Source of the DNA: Acidobacteriota bacterium
GTDB taxonomy: Bacteria > Acidobacteriota > Terriglobia > Bryobacterales > Bryobacteraceae
Reading direction: 5' to 3'
NCBI GenBank assembly: GCA_016871135.1
Contig: VFZQ01000173.1
Coordinates: 1 to 8,944 of the forward strand
Length of the DNA stretch: 8,944 bases
The notes under the pieces were generated by a model. That model was not told the origin of the DNA and did no database searches. It was given only the letters and a program-made list of their open reading frames with translations. Both the position numbers and the translations under genes were made by a program. How positions within the stretch are numbered: the stretch's first letter is position 1; each line of letters starts with the position of its first letter. Shown piece after piece: positions 1 through 5,959 of this stretch.

Positions 1-89
1 CCCGGCCCCGCGGCCGTCAACTCCGGGTACTCCCGCATCTCGAGAGGTTTTTCGTATGCCGTGAGAACGGCTGCTTTGACTGTAGACAT
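1..89 (-). CDS. Zinc-type (MDR) alcohol dehydrogenase-like protein, N-terminal fragment
   Basis: Only the first 29 codons are present; the gene runs off the left edge. It starts at ATG (87-89) and reads MSTVKAAVLTAYEKPLEMRE, then YPELTAAGP. This matches the first beta-strands of the medium-chain dehydrogenase/reductase GroES-like domain, where members typically begin (M)KAAVL....PLE..E.P.P. and continue to a G-rich turn. MDR enzymes are cytosolic NAD(P)-dependent oxidoreductases acting on alcohols, polyols, amino-acid alcohols or quinones. The zinc ligands and the cofactor-binding fold lie outside the window, so substrate and zinc dependence cannot be judged. The start lies 5 bases after the stop of the upstream gene on the same strand, so it is probably the fifth gene of the moeA-led transcript. 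No clear ribosome binding site precedes it. The family call is fairly firm, the specific function unknown. Confidence 0.7.
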   Translation of the reverse strand, partial: MSTVKAAVLTAYEKPLEMREYPELTAAGP

Positions 90-94
90 GAGAA

Positions 95-577
95 CTATTT
101 GGAATGGAAGCAGTAGTCGAAAAGAATCTGCCACTCGGCGAGTTGAACTTGGCGAAGCAAAAGATCGTCCGCCGGCGCTTTGTCGCAATCGTCGATGAAC
201 CGCAGCGGATCCCAATCGTAACCGAGATTTTTCGCCGCGGCCCGAACTTTTGGAAATATGGGATGGGTCCCAACTCTCCGAAACCAGTATCCCGCGTTCC
301 AGGCGTCCGGTTCCATCCGGTGGAGGATCCCATGCCAGTACGATCCGTCAGGGCTGTGGATATCCTGTGCAATACTATGTGCTTCCTCGAAGGATCCACT
401 ATAAATCCACAGCCCGGCCAACGTCGTCTGCGGCAAATTTGACACACTCTCGCCGCGCAAAATTCTTGCCGCCTCCGGGTCGCCCGATCGAGGCGAAACG
501 AGCGGCATCAACCGCGTCCCGTCGCCGAGCAACGCCGCTACCTGAGGACCGAAATTCGCAGGATCAAATTCGATCAC
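95..577 (-). CDS. Conserved-looking protein of unknown function with a Trp/His-rich core motif
   Basis: I do not know a function for this protein of 160 residues (GTG start at 577; stop TAG at 95-97). It has no signal peptide or membrane segment and should be cytosolic. The striking part is residues 79-108, which contain SYWHGILHR, then DAWNAGYWFRRVGTHPIFPK. The density of Trp, Tyr, His and Arg suggests a folded core or a binding site. The C-terminus also ends in an aromatic stretch (EWQILFDYCF). From memory, similar uncharacterised proteins with an SYWH..xHR...N..YWFRRVG..P.F pattern occur in Acidobacteria and Planctomycetes. An upstream in-frame TTG at 619 would give 174 residues overlapping the VWFA gene by 34 bases. 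I prefer GTG 577 because it clears the preceding stop by 8 bases and has a GTAGGG stretch 6 bases upstream. It sits between the VWFA gene and the dehydrogenase gene in one transcript. Confidence 0.8.
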   Translation of the reverse strand: MIEFDPANFGPQVAALLGDGTRLMPLVSPRSGDPEAARILRGESVSNLPQTTLAGLWIYSGSFEEAHSIAQDIHSPDGSYWHGILHRMEPDAWNAGYWFRRVGTHPIFPKVRAAAKNLGYDWDPLRFIDDCDKAPADDLLLRQVQLAEWQILFDYCFHSK

Positions 578-585
578 GCGCGACC

Positions 586-1677
586 CTACTTCAAATGATC
601 CGGAATCGCCGCCATCCAATAACCGGGTCGCGTGCGAACTCTCACATCGGCGCGCGTCACTTCAACCACGATTTCGTGGTATCCCCCGTCTTCGGTTGTC
701 GATGGCGAGTAACTGATCAAATACTGGCTCTGAATCTCCTGGCCGATATCCTGCACGACACGTTCGAGATCCTTGTAAGTCAGAAACGATCGTTCCGCGC
801 CGCCGGTGTGTTTCGTGAACGCCTCGATGTGATTATCGACAAACAGCGCTTTGCCTTGCCGAAGGATTTCAACCAACACCGGAATGTAGTTGCCGGAATA
901 ATGTCCCGTGAAGGCCATCGTCGCGTCGGGAGTATTCAGCGCGCCGGCCGGAACGTGGCGCGCGCTGGATGGCACCGACGGCGGACGCGGCGGCGGTTGT
1001 TTGGTCAACAGACTTGTGACCAACCGATTGATGTTCAGCGAATACACCGAAATATTGCCGAACTGCAGCGCCAGCAGCGCATCGCGCAATTTTCCCTGGC
1101 TGCCCTTGTCGCGCGTTTCGGCGATGAGCAGCACAACCTTTTTATGCGTTTTCAGCGAGGGCCTGGACAACATACGCGCGGCATCGTTAACCGCGTCGAC
1201 CATGGCGGCCGTTGTCGAACCCGCGTTGATCTTGTTCAGCGCCTTTGTGATCAAATCGCCGTCGCGAGTGAATTCCTGCAAAACGCGAACGCGATGATCG
1301 AACGCGACAATCGCCGCCTGACCGGCCTCGCCGAGCACGGTGTTTTCCAACAACAATCCGATCTTCTTGATGTTCGGCAGCACCGACTCAACGGTGTTGT
1401 TGGCCTGAATGCAAACCACGATCGACAAGGGAACCGAGGCGTTTTCAATCGTGATCTTTTGCAGCTTGCCTTTATCGAACAGCCGGAATTCGTGCGGCTG
1501 CAGGTTCGGAATGTAGTTGCCGTTGCGGTCGGTGACGGTCGTCGGCGCGATGACCTGCCGCGTAAACGCGCGGAACAAGGGCGCTTCTTCCGCGGTTGCT
1601 TCGGGAACTTTCTGGGCAACCAGCGGAGCGCCAAGCGCGGCGGCGGCAAACGATCGTCGAGTAAAGCTCATATTCAT
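586..1677 (-). CDS. Exported VWFA-related (acidobacterial-type) protein with degenerate MIDAS
   Basis: A protein of 363 residues. The N-terminus has a twin-arginine-like motif (TRRSF, residues 6-10), a short Ala-rich hydrophobic stretch and a possible cleavage after PLVA (residue 21), so it is probably exported, perhaps by Tat. Residues about 43-80 (VTDRNGNYIPNLQPHEFRLFDKGK) match the leader domain of the 'VWFA-related Acidobacterial domain' family, followed by a von Willebrand A fold (about 83-320). The metal-ion site is degenerate: the usual DxSxS after strand 1 reads CIQAN (89-93), while the second loop GSTTAAMVDA (153-162) is kept. Residues 227-245 are a Pro/Ser-rich insertion, and the C-terminus has QSQYLISYSPS and GYHEIVVEV (about 316-340), usual in the family. 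Family members are exported or surface proteins of unknown role. It begins 6 bases after the moaC stop, suggesting co-transcription, but no biochemical link to molybdopterin is visible. Confidence 0.9.
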   Translation of the reverse strand: MNMSFTRRSFAAAALGAPLVAQKVPEATAEEAPLFRAFTRQVIAPTTVTDRNGNYIPNLQPHEFRLFDKGKLQKITIENASVPLSIVVCIQANNTVESVLPNIKKIGLLLENTVLGEAGQAAIVAFDHRVRVLQEFTRDGDLITKALNKINAGSTTAAMVDAVNDAARMLSRPSLKTHKKVVLLIAETRDKGSQGKLRDALLALQFGNISVYSLNINRLVTSLLTKQPPPRPPSVPSSARHVPAGALNTPDATMAFTGHYSGNYIPVLVEILRQGKALFVDNHIEAFTKHTGGAERSFLTYKDLERVVQDIGQEIQSQYLISYSPSTTEDGGYHEIVVEVTRADVRVRTRPGYWMAAIPDHLK

Positions 1678-1683
1678 GGGATG

Positions 1684-2175
1684 TTAGCGGCGGGTTGAAG
1701 GTTTCGGCTTCGGAGCGCGGCGGAAGTCTCCGCTCTTGCCTCCGGTTTTTTCAAGGAGGAATACATCCTGGATCTCGATGGACTTATCGAGGGCCTTGGT
1801 CATATCGTACACGGTTAGAGCGGCCACGCTGGCCGCAGTGAGCGCTTCCATCTCGACGCCGGTCGGCCCGGCGGTCGATGCGGTCGCGGTGATTCGAACG
1901 CCACCGTCCTCGATCGCGAGATCGACGCCGGCATGGGAAAGCGGCAGTGGATGACACATCGGGATCAATTCGCTGGTCTTCTTGGCGGCCATGATTCCAG
2001 CGATGCGGGCGACTTCGAGCGGATCGCCCTTCGGATTCGATGGGAGCGCGGCGAGCACTTCCTTCGACAACCGCACAAACGCCTGCGCCTTTGCGGTGCG
2101 GAGTGTCGCCGACTTCGCGGACACATCGACCATGCGCGCCTGGCCCTTGCGACCATAGTGACTGAGTTTACTCAT
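1684..2175 (-). CDS. moaC: Cyclic pyranopterin monophosphate synthase MoaC
   Basis: A protein of 163 residues, close to E. coli MoaC (161). It converts the 3',8-cyclo-dihydro-GTP made by MoaA into cyclic pyranopterin monophosphate, the first stable intermediate of molybdenum cofactor synthesis; it acts in the cytosol as a homohexamer. Signature segments are all present: MVDVSAK (15-21), ARIAGIMAAKKTSELIPMCHPLPLSH (start 56, with the MCHPL His at 75), GVEMEALTAASVAALTVYDM (106-125) and LLEKTGGKSGDF (140-151). Residues matching the E. coli active site by motif spacing are Lys49, His75, Glu108, Glu110, Asp124 and Lys127, so it should be active. The start ATG overlaps the moeA stop as ATGA (2172-2175), implying translational coupling. 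No moaA, moaD, moaE or mogA lies in the window, so the rest of the pathway must be elsewhere. Confidence 0.97.
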   Translation of the reverse strand: MSKLSHYGRKGQARMVDVSAKSATLRTAKAQAFVRLSKEVLAALPSNPKGDPLEVARIAGIMAAKKTSELIPMCHPLPLSHAGVDLAIEDGGVRITATASTAGPTGVEMEALTAASVAALTVYDMTKALDKSIEIQDVFLLEKTGGKSGDFRRAPKPKPSTRR

Positions 2176-3359
2176 GCGAGTAACACCGCAACGTGTTCCC
2201 CTTCATTGTAAAGTTCGCGCTCGGTGGTCGCGACGATGTAGCAGTTCGACTTCGCCAGCGAGGGCACGTCGCTCGATCCTTTCCAAAAAATCGGCGTCAC
2301 GCGGCCGTCGTGCAAATGCGCCGGCAAAAACCGGGTCAATCCTGGCTTTTCGCGGAGAGTGATCGTGATGCGGGCTTCGGTCATCGTGAGCGATGGCTCC
2401 GCGATACCGCTCAGCAATTCCTGGGCCGCGCGCGCGAAGACGGCGTAGGTCACCGCGGTCGACAGCGGATTGCCGGGCAATCCGAAGAAAAACTTGCCGC
2501 GCGCGCGGCCGAACACCAACGGCGCGCCGGGCCGGATCTTCACACGTGTGAAGAAAAATTCGGCGCCGAGTTGCGCGAGCGCGGCCTCAACGTAATCGTA
2601 TTCACCCGCCGACACACCGCCGGAAAGCAGCAACATATCGGCGTTCAGCGCTTCCTCGATGCGCGCGCGCGTTTGGTCCAAGTCGTCCGGCGCGACGGGC
2701 AGAACGCGGGGGACTCCGCCCGCTTCGGCCACCTGCGCGGCCAGCGCCCAGGAGTTTGAATTGCGCACTTCGAAATCGCGCGGCGTCGCTTCGACCGGCA
2801 CGATTTCATCGCCGGTGGCCAGGATAGAAACGATCGGCCGTTTGACGACGGAAACCTCGGCGATTCCCGCGGTTGCCAGCATGGCGACGTGACGGTAACC
2901 GATGCGCGCGCCGGCGTGCATGACCACTTCGCCCGCATCCGCTTCGCAGCCCGCGCGATTGATGAACTCACCGGGCGAAGGAGCGCGATCGGTCGTCATC
3001 GAGGCGCCTTCGAATCGTGTGTGTTCAACCATAACGACGGCATCGGCGCCGCTCGGAATCGGCGCGCCGGTCATGATGCGCACGCACTCACCGGCTTTCA
3101 GTTCGCCCTCGAACGACGCGCCCGCGCGCACTTCGCTGATTACGCTGACCGTGCCCGGCATATCGGCGGCGCGAACGGCGAAGCCATCGCGAATCGATCG
3201 ATCGACGGGCGGATACGCGCGATCGGCGACGACATCGGCAGCCAGCACTCGGCCCGACGCTTCGGCGAGCGGCACGGTTTCGATAACACGTGTCGACATG
3301 GCCGCTCGTACAGTGTCGATCACAAGCCGCCGCGCGGCGGTGAACTCCAGGGCTTCCAC
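2172..3359 (-). CDS. moeA: Molybdopterin molybdenumtransferase MoeA
   Basis: With the preferred GTG start at 3359 this is 395 residues, near the usual length of about 400. MoeA uses adenylylated molybdopterin and molybdate to form active molybdenum cofactor in the cytosol. Visible motifs are PPVDRSIRDGFAVRAAD (50-66; normally P.fDnSamDGYA), RIMTGAPIPSGADAVVMVE (94-112), SILATGDEIV (178-187), LLLSGGVSAGEYDYVE (243-258), VKIRPGAPLVFG (273-284) and FFGLPGNPLSTAVTY (291-305), then a C-terminal domain with LTRFLPA and a GSSDVPSLAKSN segment. The lysines of the E. coli KPG loop appear as arginines here, a mild change. A longer start at TTG 3416 would add 19 residues, but they match no MoeA domain and would leave only 61 bases for two divergent promoters; a TATCCT hexamer 7 bases before GTG 3359 also favours the short form. 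It is the first gene of the minus-strand run. Confidence 0.96.
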   Translation of the reverse strand: MEALEFTAARRLVIDTVRAAMSTRVIETVPLAEASGRVLAADVVADRAYPPVDRSIRDGFAVRAADMPGTVSVISEVRAGASFEGELKAGECVRIMTGAPIPSGADAVVMVEHTRFEGASMTTDRAPSPGEFINRAGCEADAGEVVMHAGARIGYRHVAMLATAGIAEVSVVKRPIVSILATGDEIVPVEATPRDFEVRNSNSWALAAQVAEAGGVPRVLPVAPDDLDQTRARIEEALNADMLLLSGGVSAGEYDYVEAALAQLGAEFFFTRVKIRPGAPLVFGRARGKFFFGLPGNPLSTAVTYAVFARAAQELLSGIAEPSLTMTEARITITLREKPGLTRFLPAHLHDGRVTPIFWKGSSDVPSLAKSNCYIVATTERELYNEGEHVAVLLA

Positions 3360-3366
3360 AAATTCC

Positions 3367-3372
3367 AGGATA
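3367..3372 (-). promoter_or_regulatory. Possible -10 element for the moeA operon
   Basis: On the minus strand TATCCT lies 7 bases ahead of the preferred moeA start (GTG at 3359-3357). A transcript from it would start at or within a base or two of the start codon. No -35 resembling TTGACA is seen 16-18 bases upstream. A 4-of-6 match could be chance; the call rests on its position in the short divergent gap and on the same arrangement at two other starts in this window. Confidence 0.3.
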
Positions 3373-3465
3373 CTCGATGGCCTCCGCGATGAAGCCAGCG
3401 CTGCCGGCGGCGCCAAGACCAGTGCGGATCGGTGCGCGCGGGCTCCTTACGAGCGAGTTTCCTGA

Positions 3466-3471
3466 TAGCAT
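3466..3471 (+). promoter_or_regulatory. Possible -10 element for the serine hydrolase/amidase operon
   Basis: TAGCAT lies 6 bases before the GTG start at 3478, and no Shine-Dalgarno sequence or convincing -35 is visible. The spacing would give a leaderless or nearly leaderless message. The match to TATAAT is 4 of 6, so this is weak evidence by itself. Confidence 0.3.
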
Positions 3472-3477
3472 CTTTCG

Positions 3478-4617
3478 GTGACCCGACGAATCCTTGTTCT
3501 CGCACTTGCTCCGGCACTGTTCGCCCAGCTCTATTACCCTGGCAAACACAACGACTGGAAAACGAAGTCGCCCGCCGAGGCCGGATTCGACGCCGCCAAG
3601 CTGGAAGCCGCGATTGCGATCGCGAAAGCCGGCGAATCGAAGTCGCCTCGGGATTTGAAATTTAGCCACGATTTGAGCTTCGGCCGTGAGATGTATGGCG
3701 AGGCGATCGGGCCGTTCAAATCGCGGGGAGACATGACGGGCATCATTGTCCGCGGCGGCTACATCGTCGCCGAATGGGGCGAGCCGCATCGCGTTGATAT
3801 GACGTTCTCCGTCGCGAAGAGTTTTGTCTCGACCACCGTTGGCCTTGCGCTTCACGATGGTCTGATTGCTTCGATCAACGATCCCGTTGGCCGATATGTG
3901 ACGACCGGGGAATTTGAGAAAGGTCTCAACGCGAAGATCACCTGGGATCACCTGCTTCGCCAGACTTCCGATTGGGAGGGAACGTTGTGGGGCAAGCCGG
4001 ATTGGGCCGATCGTCCGCCGAAGGAAGGTGTCGAGGCTTATCGAAAACGCGAACACAACGCGCCGGGCACGTCGTACAAATACAACGACGTCCGCGTGAA
4101 TCTGCTAGCGTTGAGTTCGTTGCACGTGTGGCGGCGGCCGCTGCCGCAGGTGCTGAAGGAACGCATCATGGACCCGATCGGGGCCTCACAAACGTGGCGC
4201 TGGTATGGTTACGAAAACTCGTGGGTCAATATCGACGGTGTGATGGTGCAGTCGGTGGCGGGCGGTTCGCATTGGGGCGGCGGGATGTGGATCGCCGCGC
4301 GGGATCAGGCGCGCTTTGGATTGCTGACGGCGCGCAATGGAAAATGGAACGGCAAGCAGTTGATCCCGGAATCGTGGATCAAAATGGCGCGCACGCCGAC
4401 GCCGGTGCAGCCGACCTACGGCTTCATGAACTGGTATTTGAACACGGCGAAGCAGTCCTGGCCGAGCGCGCCGGAGAGCGCCTTCGCGCACGTCGGCAAT
4501 GGCACTAACATCATCTACTGCGATCCGGAGAACGACCTGGTCGTCGTGTTGCGATGGATCAACGGCGGGTCGATCGACCCGTTCATCAAGGCGCTTCTGG
4601 AAGCGATGAAAAAGTGA
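3478..4617 (+). CDS. Exported serine hydrolase, class C beta-lactamase / penicillin-binding-protein-like fold
   Basis: A protein of 379 residues starting at GTG 3478. The N-terminus MTRRILVLALAPALFA is a short signal peptide with likely cleavage before QLYYPG, so the enzyme is exported. The catalytic SxxK motif is SVAK (Ser111, Lys114) in the context DMTFSVAKSFVSTTVGLAL, followed by the usual DG.I...DPVG.Y segment (127-140). The second motif is SYKYND at 199-204, where family members have Y-x-N. Residues 263-275 (GSHWGGGMWIAAR) and HVGNGT (338-343), which takes the place of KTG, complete the fold. The family covers class C beta-lactamases, DD-peptidases, esterases and 6-aminohexanoate-oligomer (NylB-type) hydrolases; the HxG variant argues against a true beta-lactamase. 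The stop overlaps the amidase start as GTGA (4614-4617), indicating coupled translation. Substrate cannot be told from sequence. Confidence 0.92.
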   Translation: MTRRILVLALAPALFAQLYYPGKHNDWKTKSPAEAGFDAAKLEAAIAIAKAGESKSPRDLKFSHDLSFGREMYGEAIGPFKSRGDMTGIIVRGGYIVAEWGEPHRVDMTFSVAKSFVSTTVGLALHDGLIASINDPVGRYVTTGEFEKGLNAKITWDHLLRQTSDWEGTLWGKPDWADRPPKEGVEAYRKREHNAPGTSYKYNDVRVNLLALSSLHVWRRPLPQVLKERIMDPIGASQTWRWYGYENSWVNIDGVMVQSVAGGSHWGGGMWIAARDQARFGLLTARNGKWNGKQLIPESWIKMARTPTPVQPTYGFMNWYLNTAKQSWPSAPESAFAHVGNGTNIIYCDPENDLVVVLRWINGGSIDPFIKALLEAMKK

Positions 4618-5936
4618 GCGCTTGTAACTGGACCCTTGAGGAACAACGCGACGCGATCGGGCGAGGTGAGATCACGCCTTCGGAACTGATCGCCGAACAC
4701 CGGGAACGGGCCCGACGGTTGCAGCCGCAACTCAAGGCGTTCGTCCGCATGGTTGACGAGGAAGAGTTTTCGCGCGGGCCGCTGGCTGGCGTTCCTCTGA
4801 CGGTGAAAGACAGCTTCGACATGGAAGGGCTGCCGACATTGACCGGCAGCCTCTATCGAAACGGACATCGCGCGGCCAGCGATTCGACGGCCGTGCGGCG
4901 GTTGCGACGCGCGGGCGCGGTGATCATCGGCAAGACCAACTGCCCGGAGTTTCTGGCCAACTACGAGACCGATAATCACATCACAGGGTGGACGGCGAAT
5001 CCGTGGAATCTGAACTGCACTGCGGGCGGATCGAGCGGCGGCGAAGCGGCGGCGATCGCGTCGGGTTGTTCGGCGGGCGGGGTCGGCAGCGATGGCGGCG
5101 GATCGATCCGTGTGCCCGCGCACTGCTGCGGCATTGTTGGATTGAAGCCTACGCCGGGCCGTGTTTCGGCGGCGGGGCATCATCCGGAGATCTCGCATCC
5201 GGGCGGGTTGCTGGGAGTGGCGGGCCCGATGGCACGGACGGTGCGCGACGTAGAAATCCTGTTTCAAGTCCTGTCAGGGTACGACTCGCAGGATCCGTTT
5301 TCGGCGCCGGTGGAGTTGCGTGAGCCCGATGTGCGCGCGATGCGGATCGGGTTTATCGAACAACGCTGCGATACGGCTATCGCCGATGTAGTGGCGCGCG
5401 CGGGGACCGAACTCGAGCGTATGGGGCACGGCATCGAGCGCTTCGATGTTCCCGGCATCGACCGCATAGCCGATGTGTGGGAGTTCTTCTTCATTACGTT
5501 GCCCGACGCTTTGAAGCGGCAAGTCATCGAGGGCGCGCCGGAAAAAGCGCATTGGACGGGGCTTGAACTACTGAAAGAAGATCGGCCGCAACCAAGCGGA
5601 ACCGAGGTGTTGGCGCAACTCGCCGCGCGGGACAAGCTGCGCGCGGCCGTGCTGCGCGCGATGAACGATGTACCGGTGCTGATCAGCGCGCCGTGTGCGA
5701 TTCCGGCGTGGGCGTATCGCGAGCGGTCCGCCCCATACACCGAAACAATGCGGGCGTCTTTTGTTTGGAACGTGCTTGGCTTCCCGGCGCTTGTGTTGCC
5801 TTTCGGATTCACGCCGGAGGGCTTGCCTGTCGGTGTGCAATTGATCGGACGGCCATGGGAAGAAGAGACGCTGCTTTCGGTCGGCCGGGAATTGGAAGAA
5901 GCGCGTGGCCCCTTTCCGCTGCCGCCGGAGCGGTGA
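4614..5936 (+). CDS. Amidase-signature family amidase
   Basis: A protein of 440 residues that hydrolyses amide bonds with a Ser-cisSer-Lys triad. All three residues are in place with the spacing of fatty-acid amide hydrolase: Lys65 in VPLTVKDSFD, Ser140 in AGGSSGGEAAA, and nucleophile Ser164 in GSDGGGSIRVP. Conserved GKTNCPEF (106-113), NPWNL (129-133) and CCGIVGLKPTPGRVS support the family. The N-terminus (EEQRDAIGRGEITPSELIAEH) is the common start of these enzymes. I chose GTG 4614, which overlaps the previous stop; an in-frame ATG at 4554 lies deep inside the serine hydrolase gene and would add a non-homologous extension. No signal peptide, so cytosolic. GatA (tRNA-dependent amidotransferase) is a possible alternative, but no gatB or gatC is near and the gene is coupled to an exported hydrolase, so a catabolic amidase is more likely. 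Substrate unknown. Confidence 0.93.
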   Translation: MSACNWTLEEQRDAIGRGEITPSELIAEHRERARRLQPQLKAFVRMVDEEEFSRGPLAGVPLTVKDSFDMEGLPTLTGSLYRNGHRAASDSTAVRRLRRAGAVIIGKTNCPEFLANYETDNHITGWTANPWNLNCTAGGSSGGEAAAIASGCSAGGVGSDGGGSIRVPAHCCGIVGLKPTPGRVSAAGHHPEISHPGGLLGVAGPMARTVRDVEILFQVLSGYDSQDPFSAPVELREPDVRAMRIGFIEQRCDTAIADVVARAGTELERMGHGIERFDVPGIDRIADVWEFFFITLPDALKRQVIEGAPEKAHWTGLELLKEDRPQPSGTEVLAQLAARDKLRAAVLRAMNDVPVLISAPCAIPAWAYRERSAPYTETMRASFVWNVLGFPALVLPFGFTPEGLPVGVQLIGRPWEEETLLSVGRELEEARGPFPLPPER

Positions 5937-5943
5937 CGCTGTC

Positions 5944-5949
5944 TACAAT
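5944..5949 (+). promoter_or_regulatory. Possible -10 element for the M16 peptidase pair
   Basis: TACAAT matches TATAAT at 5 of 6 positions and stands out in GC-rich surroundings. It ends 10 bases before the ATG at 5960, in the 23-base gap after the amidase stop. The position 17 bases upstream reads GCCGCC, so there is no recognisable -35. If used, transcription would start about 4 bases before the ATG. AGTTAGG just before the ATG is a weak ribosome binding site. The M16 pair may thus have its own promoter as well as read-through from the amidase. Confidence 0.45.
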
Positions 5950-5959
5950 TACAGTTAGG

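Noticed and set aside
250..1698. Long plus-strand open frame of 482 codons
   Set aside because: It is antisense to the VWFA gene and the start of the 160-residue protein. Its translation is Arg/Gln/His-rich with no motifs, as expected of a shadow frame in high-GC DNA.
2933..3260. Repeated CGAT/GCGATCG-rich words
   Set aside because: They are scattered, not evenly spaced, and are explained by Asp/Arg/Ile codons in high-GC coding sequence; not a CRISPR or tandem array.
3088..4056. Minus-strand open frame of 322 codons across the divergent promoter region
   Set aside because: It overlaps moeA in another frame and lies antisense to the serine hydrolase. The translation is Arg-rich and shows no family features.
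4515..5267. Minus-strand open frame of 250 codons opposite the serine hydrolase end and amidase
   Set aside because: It is antisense to the amidase catalytic region and Arg-rich without recognisable domains.
5693..5959. Upstream in-frame extension of the first M16 gene
   Set aside because: It overlaps the amidase C-terminus in another frame, has no M16 similarity and would bury the signal peptide that starts at ATG 5960.
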